Source: Lachnospiraceae bacterium MD335 (lineage in GTDB: Bacteria; Bacillota; Clostridia; Lachnospirales; Lachnospiraceae). Taken from it: a stretch of DNA of 64,000 nt. The stretch lies in contig KE159629.1 in the NCBI GenBank assembly GCA_000403335.2, positions 124,001 through 188,000 on the forward strand, read 5' to 3'. The translations under genes were made by a program, and so were the position numbers. The notes under the pieces were generated by a model, which did no database searches, was not told where the DNA came from, and saw only the letters and a program-made list of their open reading frames with translations. Positions 25,941 through 35,301 of the stretch are shown here, piece by piece; the first letter of the stretch is position 1; each line of letters opens with the position of its first letter.

Positions 25941-28835
25941 ATGGCATACGTGAATATGACAAAGGATTTCTCGGAGGTAAGAAAGGTAATACCGAGAATA
26001 GGGCTTACAAAACGGCAGGTTATAGGGTTTTCAATAGGTGCAGTGGTAGGGCTTCCTGTATTTTTCTTCCTCAAAATAGTTTTAGGATGCGACTTAATGG
26101 TTGATGTGTTTGGTCTTGCATTTGCGGCTGCTCCGGTAATCATTCTGATAACAGTACAAAAAAATGGCATGTACATGGAAAAACACCTTCAATACTGGTA
26201 CGAAACACATTTCATCAGAAACACGGACAGACCATACGCAACCAACAACATTTACAGCCTCATGCAAAAAGAGGAGGAACTGAAAAAGGAGGTGGAACAA
26301 ATCTTGTTCAGGGGAAAAACGCCGGAAGAGATTAAAGCCATTAAGGAGAGCGGCGAAACAAGACAGATTAAAATCGGCAGGAAAAGGCTTACAATTCCCA
26401 TGACCGGACGGATTGACCGGAATACTAAGAAAGAGCTTGAAAAAGCGGTAAAAAAGGCAAAGCTTAAAGGTGAAATCCCGGAGTCCGCGCAGGACACGAT
26501 ACCATATAAGGTGCCGTATCCTGACGGGATATTCGAGTCAGATGACGGATACTTTACACAGACGATTGCTTTTGAAGACATTACGTATCAATTGCTGGAT
26601 AATGATCCGAAAAACATCCTTTTTGAGTGGTGGTGCAAGCTGATTAATTACTTTGAGCCGGAGATCCATTTCCAGTTCAATTACGGAAACATGGAGATTG
26701 ACCGGGACGAGTATTCCAAGGATTTTAAAATCGCATTTAAGGAAGATTCGTTTAATCTTGTACGAAAAGAATATTCTGACATGCTAATCAACCAGTTTTC
26801 AAAAGGAACAAACAACCTGAAAAAGGAACGTTACCTGACATACGGGATAAAGGCAACGGATTATAAAACTGCCAAATTAAAGCTCGGCAAAATCAACAAG
26901 CAACTTGAAAAAAATTTCAGAAAACTGAATTGCAAGGCGCATATCATGGACGGATATGAGCGGCTGCACCTTCTGTTCCGCCTGTTTCACCCCGCCACAA
27001 AGGAAAAATTCATGTGGAACTTTGATATGCCGATAGGCACAGGACTTTCAAGCAAGGATTTTATCGCGCCAAGCAGCTTTTGCTTCAAAAGCGGACCGGA
27101 GCTGAATGCAACAAGATATTTCAGGGTGGGGGAGCGCATCGGCGCAGTCAATTATGTAAAAGTCTTTGCATCGGACATGGAGGACAGAATTATATCAGAC
27201 ATCTTAAACATGGACAGCAACGTTTGGATATCCATCCACTCGGACACCATGATGAGAAAAACGGCGCTTGAGTACGTAAAAAACAACATCACGGATATAG
27301 ACGGAATGATTATTAACGAACAGAGAACGGCAGTTCAATCCGGGTATGATATGGACATTCTGCCACCGGATTTAAAAATGTACCAGGATGCCGCAAATAA
27401 ACTGTACAAGGCAATCCAGCGCAAGGATGAAAACATGTTTAATACGACAATCACGATTGTACAAACAGCAATGACACGAAAGGAGCTTGAGGACAATATT
27501 TTTGAACTGAACGGGATACTGAACAACTACCAGTGCACACTCGTCCGTCTCGACAACCGGCAGGAGCAGGGATACATGAGCGCAATGCCGCTTGGAAACA
27601 ACACAATTGAGGCGGAGCGTACTTTTACGACGACGGACATGGCGATTTTCATACCGTTCACAACAAAGGACCTGTACACCAGGAACGGACAGTATTACGG
27701 AATGAACTCCCTAAGCAACAGCGTGATAACGGTCAACCGCAAGGATCTTGTCAACCCAAATGGTCTTGTGTTCGGAATGCCGGGATTCGGCAAGACATTT
27801 ATGATCAAGCGTGAAATACTGGATGTATTCCTGAAAACAAATGATGACAGGCTGATTATTGATCCGGAGGGAGAGTACAAATGGCTGGTGCGGCTTTTAA
27901 AAGGGCAGGTTGTTGAAATTGCCCTGAATTCAAAGGTGCACATCAATCCCATGGAGATTAACCTTTTTGCGCGGAACGATAAAGACAAGGACTACGATCC
28001 GATAGCGGCAAAATGCAGCTTCATCGTATCCATGTGCGAGCTGATACTTGGAAACAAGTCTGTATTGGGGAAAAAGGAGGTTGCGGTAATTGATGAGGCG
28101 TGCAAGAAGGTCTATTACAAATTTGCTGAAAATCCCGCACCCGAAAATATGCCGATTTTGGAAGATCTGTATAATGAACTGCAGAATGGCTTTGAGGGTG
28201 AGAAAAAGATGATTGGATGTGACCTAGCCATTGCATTATCAAGATATGTTACAGGCTCGCTTTCCTATTTCAACCATCGCTCCAACGTGGACATCAATGA
28301 ACGGCTTGTCTGCTTTGACTTAAAAAACATGGACAGCAACCAAAGGGACCTTACAATGCTGATCATACAGGAAAGCATCTGGGACAGGGTGGCGCAGAAC
28401 CGGGAACGGGACGTGTATACCTGGGTTGACATTGACGAGTTCCATCTTCTTTTAAGGGAACCGCTGACAGCAAGGTATTCCGTGGAGATTTGGAAGCGTT
28501 TCCGAAAGTGGGGAGGCGTACCGACAGGAATCACGCAGAACATAAAAGACCTTTTCCGCTCTCCGGAAATCCAGAACATTCTTGACACAACAAACTTCAT
28601 CGCAATGCTGAACCAGTCGGGGGACGATGCAAGGCTTCTCGCAGAGCACCTTGACCTAAGCGAAGAGGAGGAGGGATACATCAAGTCAGGGGAACCTGGA
28701 AAAGGACTTTTATGGGTGGAAGGTATTAAGATACCGTTTGAAGATGATTTCCCGAAGAATACGATATGTTACAAGGTAATGACCACAAAACCGGGGGAAT
28801 CCATCAAGGAAAAAAGAAAAGATCAGGCATCATAA
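25941..28835 (+). CDS. VirB4-like conjugation ATPase (CD1110-type)
   Basis: The 964-residue protein carries an N-terminal PrgI/VirB3-like domain with two membrane segments (residues about 30-75) fused to a VirB4 ATPase. The Walker A motif GMPGFGKTF lies near residue 612 and the Walker B segment YTWVDIDEFHLLL near 830. Conserved VirB4 blocks include LIIDPEGEYKWLV and the arginine-bearing GGVPTGITQNIKDL. It energises assembly and transport in the mating channel. The stop lies inside the left arm of palindrome copy 5. Confidence 0.95.
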   Translation: MAYVNMTKDFSEVRKVIPRIGLTKRQVIGFSIGAVVGLPVFFFLKIVLGCDLMVDVFGLAFAAAPVIILITVQKNGMYMEKHLQYWYETHFIRNTDRPYATNNIYSLMQKEEELKKEVEQILFRGKTPEEIKAIKESGETRQIKIGRKRLTIPMTGRIDRNTKKELEKAVKKAKLKGEIPESAQDTIPYKVPYPDGIFESDDGYFTQTIAFEDITYQLLDNDPKNILFEWWCKLINYFEPEIHFQFNYGNMEIDRDEYSKDFKIAFKEDSFNLVRKEYSDMLINQFSKGTNNLKKERYLTYGIKATDYKTAKLKLGKINKQLEKNFRKLNCKAHIMDGYERLHLLFRLFHPATKEKFMWNFDMPIGTGLSSKDFIAPSSFCFKSGPELNATRYFRVGERIGAVNYVKVFASDMEDRIISDILNMDSNVWISIHSDTMMRKTALEYVKNNITDIDGMIINEQRTAVQSGYDMDILPPDLKMYQDAANKLYKAIQRKDENMFNTTITIVQTAMTRKELEDNIFELNGILNNYQCTLVRLDNRQEQGYMSAMPLGNNTIEAERTFTTTDMAIFIPFTTKDLYTRNGQYYGMNSLSNSVITVNRKDLVNPNGLVFGMPGFGKTFMIKREILDVFLKTNDDRLIIDPEGEYKWLVRLLKGQVVEIALNSKVHINPMEINLFARNDKDKDYDPIAAKCSFIVSMCELILGNKSVLGKKEVAVIDEACKKVYYKFAENPAPENMPILEDLYNELQNGFEGEKKMIGCDLAIALSRYVTGSLSYFNHRSNVDINERLVCFDLKNMDSNQRDLTMLIIQESIWDRVAQNRERDVYTWVDIDEFHLLLREPLTARYSVEIWKRFRKWGGVPTGITQNIKDLFRSPEIQNILDTTNFIAMLNQSGDDARLLAEHLDLSEEEEGYIKSGEPGKGLLWVEGIKIPFEDDFPKNTICYKVMTTKPGESIKEKRKDQAS

Positions 28836-28867
28836 AAATCTTATGCGACGTCGCATAAGATTTTTAT
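28832..28867. repeat. GACGTC palindrome, copy 5 (36-bp perfect palindrome)
   Basis: The 18-bp core at 28841-28858 is extended on both sides (ATAAAAATC and its complement GATTTTTAT), giving 36 bp with no mismatch. It includes the virB4 stop codon and could act as a hairpin in the transcript. Confidence 0.95.
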
Positions 28868-28889
28868 ATGTTACGGGGAGGTGAAAAAC

Positions 28890-31334
28890 TTGAGCCAAAA
28901 ACTGTCACCCGCAGACAGTCGGCATAAACTGGACGGCAAGAGCAGGGATGAAACGGATAAAAACAGCGCGTATCATCAGCTTAGTACGAATCATAATACA
29001 GCACAGCAGCTTAACGCTTCTGATCGAGAAACACAAAGCAGCGAATATAACAGCGATACACAGCGCAATATGTTCAATCATCACCAGCAGTCATTAAATG
29101 ATCAGAGAGACCAGTATACGGAGCAGGCGTTTAACCAATATGAACCGCAGACACACCAGCCTCAGACAGGGGATAATGTTCCGTTTCCGGACACGGCGCC
29201 ACCCGCTCCGCAATCGGGTTCACAACCGGCTGCAGTATTGGAATTGGAACAACAGTCCAAGGCTTATAATTACGAAAAGCAGGAAGAGACTGACAATTCC
29301 AATGAGAACCCGCATAAGGAATTTGAAAGATACGGGGAAAGTGAAAAGCCAGGGAGCACGGACAGTGCCGCATCCGCAGATACCAATGAGGAAACCCTGC
29401 TGCCTGACGCCAGGCATGAATCTTTGGAAAGCAAAAAGATACCGTCTGAGGATGAGACTTCAAAGATGATGAAGCTGTCGCGGAAGATACACAAGGACAG
29501 AATCAAAAAAGATAAGATTCATGCAAGGTTAAAGGAAACAAAGAAAAAGAACAGGCGTATATCCGTTGATGCATCAAAGAGGCTGAACAGTGGAGACGGA
29601 AAGCCAAAAAGAGTCCAGAAAACACAGACAGGAAAAAAACGCCTGTATGATAAGCATAACATGTACGATTACGAAGGCGCTGCAAAGCTTGACCGCGCGG
29701 TTGATGACGTTATCAACAGAAAAAAGCCCATAAAGCGGCGTAAGTTTTCAAACGCAGATGACAGCGGAAAGCCCGAGCTCGAATTTGTACGCGTTAAAAG
29801 CAAGACAAAAAGATACGGACGCCTGAAATACGAAAAGGAGACCGCTTACCAGAAACAGACAAAAAAAGCGTATGACAAAGAGATTAAGAAGAAGGACCAA
29901 AAGGCGTTTGAAAAAAGGGTGAAGGGCAGACTCATGTTTTCGCGTGTGAAGTCCGTTTTTGATGATGAAAACATTCAACGGGACGAAGTAGCGGCGGACA
30001 TGTCAAGAATGCTTAAAAGAGGCGGCAGAACGGCGGCGTTTATATTGCGGAAAAAAAGCCGGGATTTAAGGGATATACGAAATCCGTATGAAAGGCTGAA
30101 ATACATAACGGAGCGGGAGCAGTACCATATTGCAAAGCAGCAGCGTCTTATCAACAAAAATGCACGCATGCAGGAAAAACAGCATGTAAAAGAGGCGGCA
30201 ACAAAAGAGGAGCGCAAGCGCAGAAAAAAAGAAATGCAGAAGGCACGTGTGGAACGTGAAGGAAACTTTTTCCGGCGTACGCAAAACCAGTTTAAGATGA
30301 CCAAAAAATCTGCTGAATATAAAAAACACACGGTAAAAAGAACAGTTAAAAGCGTGATTGTAATAGTGAGCGTATTAAGTATTGTTTTGCTGTCTGTATT
30401 TTTAGCGCTGTTGTTCGTGATGTGCCTTACGCAGGGAGCTGCGGAGTATTACGCCGAAGCAGTTGTGCAGGTAGACTATGACACAATGACGGATGCCACG
30501 GAGTATTATAAAAATCTTGAAGCAGATTTGGAAGAATATCTGTCTGACAGAACAGCGCTGGAAAGTGAATTACGCTCCAATTTTGGCAGTGACATTTATG
30601 AATTCCATTACAATATCTGCAGTTTCGGTTTCAGCGCCAATACGATCCTGGCATACCTTGCAGCCAAATATAACGAATTTACGCTTGATGATACGGTGAA
30701 GGAGGATCTGAAAGAAGTATTCCAGGAAATGTATGTTTTAAACATATCAACACAGACGGAGGACAGGGAAATTGACGGTGAGACGGAACAGAAGAAAATA
30801 TGCTATGTGACGCTGACCCGTACGGAGCTGGAGGAAATCGTTGAAGGAAGGCTGACCGACGACCAGCTTGAGCTGTACAGGTCATATAAGCTTACGACAG
30901 GGGGACAACAGGTATACGGTCCCGTAATGCGTGAGGACTGGACAAACCTTATCAGCAGCAATTACGGTGACCGGATACATCCCATCACAAAAGTACGTAC
31001 AACGCATAAAGGGGTAGATATAGCAGTCCCGACAGGCACAAAGCTGTATTCTGCGGTAAAGGGAACCGTCACGGTTGCGCGTTACTCCGAAACAGCCGGA
31101 AACATGGTTACCGTTAAAAACAGCACGGGTTGGACGGTAACATTCATGCACATGGACAGTATAGCGGTATCTGTCAATCAGGAAGTGGAAAAAGGGGATT
31201 TTATAGGATACAGCGGAAACAGCGGAAATTCCACGGGACCGCATCTTCACCTGCAGGTGAACGACGCAAGTGGAAATACCGTAAATCCGATTTTCATAAT
31301 TTCGCAGACCTGTGCAAGAATCAACGACGAATAG
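28890..31334 (+). CDS. Membrane-anchored M23 peptidase of the conjugation system (CD1108-type)
   Basis: The 814-residue protein has four parts: a Gln/Asn/Ser/His-rich N-terminus (1-190), a very basic region (190-480), a single membrane span at about 488-512 (SVIVIVSVLSIVLLSVFLAL), and an outside part. The latter ends with an M23 metallopeptidase domain (about 690-810) with HKGVDIAVP and HLHLQV zinc-ligand motifs. It probably cleaves peptidoglycan to let the mating channel through, as VirB1/VirB8-like proteins do in Gram-positive transfer systems. GGGGAGGTG at 28876-28883 fits the TTG start at 28890. Confidence 0.85.
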   Translation: MSQKLSPADSRHKLDGKSRDETDKNSAYHQLSTNHNTAQQLNASDRETQSSEYNSDTQRNMFNHHQQSLNDQRDQYTEQAFNQYEPQTHQPQTGDNVPFPDTAPPAPQSGSQPAAVLELEQQSKAYNYEKQEETDNSNENPHKEFERYGESEKPGSTDSAASADTNEETLLPDARHESLESKKIPSEDETSKMMKLSRKIHKDRIKKDKIHARLKETKKKNRRISVDASKRLNSGDGKPKRVQKTQTGKKRLYDKHNMYDYEGAAKLDRAVDDVINRKKPIKRRKFSNADDSGKPELEFVRVKSKTKRYGRLKYEKETAYQKQTKKAYDKEIKKKDQKAFEKRVKGRLMFSRVKSVFDDENIQRDEVAADMSRMLKRGGRTAAFILRKKSRDLRDIRNPYERLKYITEREQYHIAKQQRLINKNARMQEKQHVKEAATKEERKRRKKEMQKARVEREGNFFRRTQNQFKMTKKSAEYKKHTVKRTVKSVIVIVSVLSIVLLSVFLALLFVMCLTQGAAEYYAEAVVQVDYDTMTDATEYYKNLEADLEEYLSDRTALESELRSNFGSDIYEFHYNICSFGFSANTILAYLAAKYNEFTLDDTVKEDLKEVFQEMYVLNISTQTEDREIDGETEQKKICYVTLTRTELEEIVEGRLTDDQLELYRSYKLTTGGQQVYGPVMREDWTNLISSNYGDRIHPITKVRTTHKGVDIAVPTGTKLYSAVKGTVTVARYSETAGNMVTVKNSTGWTVTFMHMDSIAVSVNQEVEKGDFIGYSGNSGNSTGPHLHLQVNDASGNTVNPIFIISQTCARINDE

Positions 31335-31345
31335 GAGGAATTTAC

Positions 31346-31633
31346 TTGAAAAGTTTAGAAAAGCTTGAAGAACAGTACCAAAAGGAACTCGCGCTTGCGC
31401 AGAAGCATAAGCAGGACGCCGAGGATTTAAGGAGGGAGATAGAGCTTTTAAAGGGAACGATGATTAACCAGAAGATTAAAGCCCTGAATTTTAGCGGAGA
31501 GGAGTACAAAAAGCTTATGGTATTCCTGAATGACAAAAAGGGGATTATGGAGGCAATAGAGCTTGTAACCGGAAGTCCGGGTGTGAAAGGAGATGACGGA
31601 TTTGATGAGAACAAAACTGCGGCGCTGCATTAA
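31346..31633 (+). CDS. DUF4315-like small coiled-coil protein
   Basis: A 95-residue protein starting at TTG 31346 with AGGAGG at 31333-31338. Residues 1-45 form a charged coiled coil (LEKLEEQYQKELALAQKHKQ); the rest, with ALNFSGEEYKKLMVFLNDKK, matches DUF4315 proteins found between CD1108- and CD1107-type genes in related elements. Its end overlaps the next gene by 29 bases. Function is unknown. Confidence 0.8.
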   Translation: MKSLEKLEEQYQKELALAQKHKQDAEDLRREIELLKGTMINQKIKALNFSGEEYKKLMVFLNDKKGIMEAIELVTGSPGVKGDDGFDENKTAALH

Positions 31634-33071
31634 GGCTGCAGTAACGTTGGCAGTCATTGCTGTCCTGTCCGCGCATCTGCTGCTGAATAAGCAGAAAGCC
31701 AGTGCAAATGCGTCGGGAGAAAGTGTTCTGAATGTACTGAATGAAAATACATTTACGGACAATATGACGGAAGAACTGGAGCTGTCTGAAGAGGAAAGCT
31801 CACAAACGGATACGGAAGTTCATGTACAGGAAGAAACAAATGAAGCGTTTTATGCGACGTCGCATAAAACGCAACCTGTCACACAGGACATAATCCGGAT
31901 TGCGGATATGTACGCGGTAAAAGGCGAGTTGACGCTGAAAAGCTATTATCCTGACGCAGCCGGGTATACATGGGAACTGTATGACACGGATGCAAAGAGT
32001 TGGAAAATTCTTGATTCGGAAACAGTTTATGATGAGCTGTACAGACCGGTATCTTCCGTATTATTGGATTTGGAACGGGACGTCATGGTGCGCTGCAGTG
32101 TGGGGAAAGAAAATTCCGAAGAAAGGATAACGGACGTGGCAACGGTTAAGTGCATTAAAACCGTAGCAGGAATCAGCGCTGCCGAGACGAGGCTTGAAAC
32201 AGGTTCAGGATGGCTTCACAGCCAGGACATTCCCGTAAAAGTCACTTACAGCGATAACAGCAGCGAAACATTATCAGGACTGTACGGCTTGGTGTTCGTG
32301 GACAGCCTTGAGAGCAGCGAGGTTACATATTCGGATACGGGCAACATGATCGAAACAATAACCACGGTTAATACAGAATGCGAGTACAGCTATGCGGATG
32401 CCGGCGAAAAGGAATTTGTAATCCGTTACCGGGATAAAGACAAAACGTATGACACTAATCTAACGGTGGTCAGTACCGATAAAGAGGCGCCTGTAATTTC
32501 GGCGGTTTCCATAAGTGATTTTGAAATAAGCAACATTGACAAACCTGTAACGGTAGAGGTGTCCATAACGGCAGAGGATAATGAAACGCCTTATCCTGAG
32601 CTTATGTATGCATTCCTTCCGCAGGAGACAGAACCGGACGAAGAGGCTGACTGGACTGCCAATCCAAAGCTTAAAAAGGAGATTGACAAAAACGGTGTAT
32701 GGATTGCCTATTGCAGGGATAAGAGCGGAAATATTGCCGCATTTGAGAAAAAAATAATAGCAGTGGACCAAAAAGCCCCGGAGCTTGCACTGACGCTTGA
32801 ACACTCCGAATGGTGCCAGTCAAATAAAATTATTGCAGATGCCAGGGATGAGCTGTCCATAACGTATCTGTTTACCTGTCCCGAAACGGGAGAAGACAGC
32901 GGATGGACTGACAGAAACGAATATGATGTCACAAAAAACGGAACATGGGAGGTACAGGCAAAGGATGCGGCGGGAAATACCGCAGTCAAGGAGATTACGG
33001 TAAGCAATATTGACACACAGATGCCCATAATAAAGGGAATCACTGAAGGAGAACGAATATATGAAAACTAG
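31605..33071 (+). CDS. Signal-anchored surface protein with Ig-like repeats
   Basis: The protein (about 488 residues) opens with a basic stretch and a hydrophobic segment (AAVTLAVIAVLSAHLLL), then an acidic Glu-rich linker. The rest is beta-rich with repeated Ig-like segments, such as AGYTWELYDTDAKSW and two modules ending in KDKSGNIAAF-like or KDAAGNTAVKEI. No LPXTG sorting signal is seen. The palindrome copy 6 lies in frame at codons for FYATSHKTQ (residues about 81-89). The start may be ATG 31605 or TTG 31602, behind AAAGGAG. It is probably displayed on the cell surface as part of the mating apparatus. Confidence 0.65.
   Translation: MRTKLRRCIKAAVTLAVIAVLSAHLLLNKQKASANASGESVLNVLNENTFTDNMTEELELSEEESSQTDTEVHVQEETNEAFYATSHKTQPVTQDIIRIADMYAVKGELTLKSYYPDAAGYTWELYDTDAKSWKILDSETVYDELYRPVSSVLLDLERDVMVRCSVGKENSEERITDVATVKCIKTVAGISAAETRLETGSGWLHSQDIPVKVTYSDNSSETLSGLYGLVFVDSLESSEVTYSDTGNMIETITTVNTECEYSYADAGEKEFVIRYRDKDKTYDTNLTVVSTDKEAPVISAVSISDFEISNIDKPVTVEVSITAEDNETPYPELMYAFLPQETEPDEEADWTANPKLKKEIDKNGVWIAYCRDKSGNIAAFEKKIIAVDQKAPELALTLEHSEWCQSNKIIADARDELSITYLFTCPETGEDSGWTDRNEYDVTKNGTWEVQAKDAAGNTAVKEITVSNIDTQMPIIKGITEGERIYEN
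31845..31872. repeat. GACGTC palindrome, copy 6, within a coding sequence
   Basis: The 18-bp core at 31850-31867 is lengthened to a 28-bp perfect palindrome by GCGTT on the left and AACGC on the right. It is translated in frame as part of the surface protein and keeps the frame open. Confidence 0.95.
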
Positions 33072-34125
33072 AAAACAAAGTATGATGCTGCCTGTATTGA
33101 TACTTACCTGCCTGCTTTTTACACCTGATTTAGAAGCAAATGCGGAAGGCGGTGATGAGTACATTACAATTACGGTAGATGCGGAGGATGATAATGAAGG
33201 ACTGCTGTATTCAATTGATTCAACGGAAGACGCGGCATTTACCGACTCAAATACATTTACAATTCCGGCAGGAACGTCCCATACAATTTATGTAAAAGAT
33301 GCGGCGGGAAACATTACGTCACAGGACTATTCACCGGGTTATCTGCTAGGTCCAAGTCCTGATATATCAGTGACAGATGAAAACACACAGGACATCAATA
33401 TTGACGTTGAGCTTGGAAATAAGGATTACAGCAGCATTCTCGGGACTTCTTCTTCCGCGGCGGAGCCCGGAGAGGGAACAATGCATGACAGAACCGTAAC
33501 GGATGGAACCGATGACGGCGAAAAGGTATTTTACACGGTTACCACTGCGGAAGGGGATACCTTTTATATGGTAATTGATAAAAACCAAAATACGGACAAT
33601 GTGTATCTGTTGAATACGGTAACGCGTTCCGATCTTGCAGCACTGGCAGTTGATGATAAGGAAGACCGGGAGGAAAAGAAGGAGGAGGACAACCTCCTTA
33701 CTGCATTACAGGGAGAAAAGGAAGAGGATGCGCCGGTGAAAACAGATTCCCCCAAGGATGGTGGAATACCGCCTAAATTTATTGTTTTGGTAATCGCGCT
33801 GATTATAGGCGGCGCGTATTATTACCTGAAAATTTACAAAAACAAAAAAGAACAGCAGATGGATGTAATGGATGCGATGGATATGGATGATTTTACGGCA
33901 GAGGAAGAGGACATGGAAGAAGACGAAGCGGAATTTGACATGGCGGATGATGAAAAGCAGGCATTTTTAGACAATCTGATAAATGAAGACAACGAAGAAG
34001 AGGAGCTGTATGATATGGATCCTGATGCCTATGCTGCTGAGGATGAAACGGCAGATTCAGACAATGAGTTGTTTGCGGATTTTGAAACCGACTATGATCC
34101 GGAGCTTGATGAAGAGGAGGAATAA
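33061..34125 (+). CDS. DUF4366 surface protein (CD1107-type)
   Basis: The 354-residue protein has a signal peptide (residues 1-29, ending ANA) and a short Ig-like repeat (YVKDAAGNITSQDY). The DUF4366 core reads KVFYTVTTAEGDTFYMVIDKNQNTDNVYLL at residues about 158-190 (blocks FYTVTTAEGDTFY and NVYLLNTV). A membrane span follows near 238-257, and then a strongly acidic cytoplasmic tail of about 95 residues. It overlaps the preceding gene by 11 bases. CD1107-type proteins always accompany this transfer module, but their task is unknown. Confidence 0.85.
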   Translation: MKTRKQSMMLPVLILTCLLFTPDLEANAEGGDEYITITVDAEDDNEGLLYSIDSTEDAAFTDSNTFTIPAGTSHTIYVKDAAGNITSQDYSPGYLLGPSPDISVTDENTQDINIDVELGNKDYSSILGTSSSAAEPGEGTMHDRTVTDGTDDGEKVFYTVTTAEGDTFYMVIDKNQNTDNVYLLNTVTRSDLAALAVDDKEDREEKKEEDNLLTALQGEKEEDAPVKTDSPKDGGIPPKFIVLVIALIIGGAYYYLKIYKNKKEQQMDVMDAMDMDDFTAEEEDMEEDEAEFDMADDEKQAFLDNLINEDNEEEELYDMDPDAYAAEDETADSDNELFADFETDYDPELDEEEE

Positions 34126-34126
34126 T

Positions 34127-35284
34127 ATGAGCTTCATAAAAAATTTGACACATAAAAATAAAATAATGATACTTGCAGGAATTGGGATATGTGCGGTTGT
34201 TTTAGTATTGTTTATGGTATCGAGCGTGACAGGAAAAGAAAGTCCCGTCAGCTTTGAGTATGACAGCGTGATAGAGGCAAACCTTGCCGAAAATGTCAGG
34301 AATTATTTGGATGAGTACCTTATTCTCGAGGAGCATGACAGAAATATAATAGCAAATGAGGCAGTTGAGAATTACCGCATTATCATGTTATCGGGGGCGG
34401 AAAACATAACCGATGAACATACAGATGCAATTAACCGGAATATGCTTCAGGCGCTTGACAGCCATACAATAGACAGTCAGATTACATACGAAGATTTGGA
34501 GGCGCTGGCAAGCGGGATCAGTAAAATAATCCTTGATACGATACTGTTTCAAATAGAAGAAAGCGGAATGTCCAGACTTGACGCATATAAGGAAGAATAT
34601 GTTGTTCTTGCGGACAGCCTGCAGACACAGATTGATGAACTCAAAAAAAGAAGTACGTCAGTCAATATTACGGCGCATGTAAAGAATAATGACGCCGAGA
34701 TTGCGAATGCGAAGAATGAGATATACAGCAGTGTTGATCAGGAGCTGTCATCCATGCGCAGGACAATCAGCGCTATATCCGATGGTGAGGATGGAAAGGA
34801 CGGAAAAGACGGCAGGGACGGAAAAGACGGTGAGAATGGGAAGGACGGTGTTAATGGGAAGGACGGAAAAAACGGGACAAACGGCATCAATGGAAAAGAC
34901 GGAAAAAACGGCATAGACGGTGAGGACGGAAAGGACGGCGCCAATGGAGAAAACGGAAAAGACGGAAAGGATGGCATCAATGGGGAAAATGGAAAAGACG
35001 GAAAGGACGGCACTAACGGAGAAAACGGAAAAGACGGAGCTGACGGTGAGAACGGCAGGGATGGAACCGACGGTAAAACAACATACGTGGCATATGCAGA
35101 TGACAGATATGGTAACGGGTTTTCACTTATTCCCACCGATACCACAAAGTATATCGGAACATGCATTACAACGGAAGCAGAGCAGCCCGCAAAAGCGGCT
35201 GAATATAACTGGCAGCAATACAGAACGTATATTATTACATCCACAACGGATGAAAATAAAACAACGACACTGTATATTCAATGA
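34127..35284 (+). CDS. Membrane-anchored collagen-like protein
   Basis: The 385-residue protein has an N-terminal membrane anchor (residues about 13-33, IMILAGIGICAVVLVLFMV) and a helical stalk (about 40-215). Then come 33 uninterrupted Gly-X-Y triplets (residues about 220-318), rich in GKD, GEN and GIN units. A C-terminal globular domain of about 65 residues contains FSLIPTDTTKYIGTC. This is the layout of bacterial collagen-like proteins that trimerise into stiff rods. GAGGAGG at 34114-34120 sets ATG 34127. Its place in the transfer operon suggests a cell-contact role (inference). Confidence 0.85.
   Translation: MSFIKNLTHKNKIMILAGIGICAVVLVLFMVSSVTGKESPVSFEYDSVIEANLAENVRNYLDEYLILEEHDRNIIANEAVENYRIIMLSGAENITDEHTDAINRNMLQALDSHTIDSQITYEDLEALASGISKIILDTILFQIEESGMSRLDAYKEEYVVLADSLQTQIDELKKRSTSVNITAHVKNNDAEIANAKNEIYSSVDQELSSMRRTISAISDGEDGKDGKDGRDGKDGENGKDGVNGKDGKNGTNGINGKDGKNGIDGEDGKDGANGENGKDGKDGINGENGKDGKDGTNGENGKDGADGENGRDGTDGKTTYVAYADDRYGNGFSLIPTDTTKYIGTCITTEAEQPAKAAEYNWQQYRTYIITSTTDENKTTTLYIQ
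34784..35080 (+). repeat. Collagen-type 9-bp repeat tract
   Basis: Thirty-three consecutive Gly-X-Y codon triplets; GGAAAAGACGGAAAGGA-like units recur, so slippage in steps of nine bases would change rod length without frameshift. Confidence 0.9.
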
Positions 35285-35301
35285 AGGCGGAGGAAAACGG
35301 T

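Noticed and set aside
19048-31872. CRISPR array
   Set aside because: The repeats are kilobases apart with genes between them, and no cas genes are present.
34738-35244. A long Pro/Ser/Phe-rich minus-strand frame opposite the collagen-like gene
   Set aside because: It is the mirror of the Gly-X-Y repeat; composition is an artefact of the repeat.
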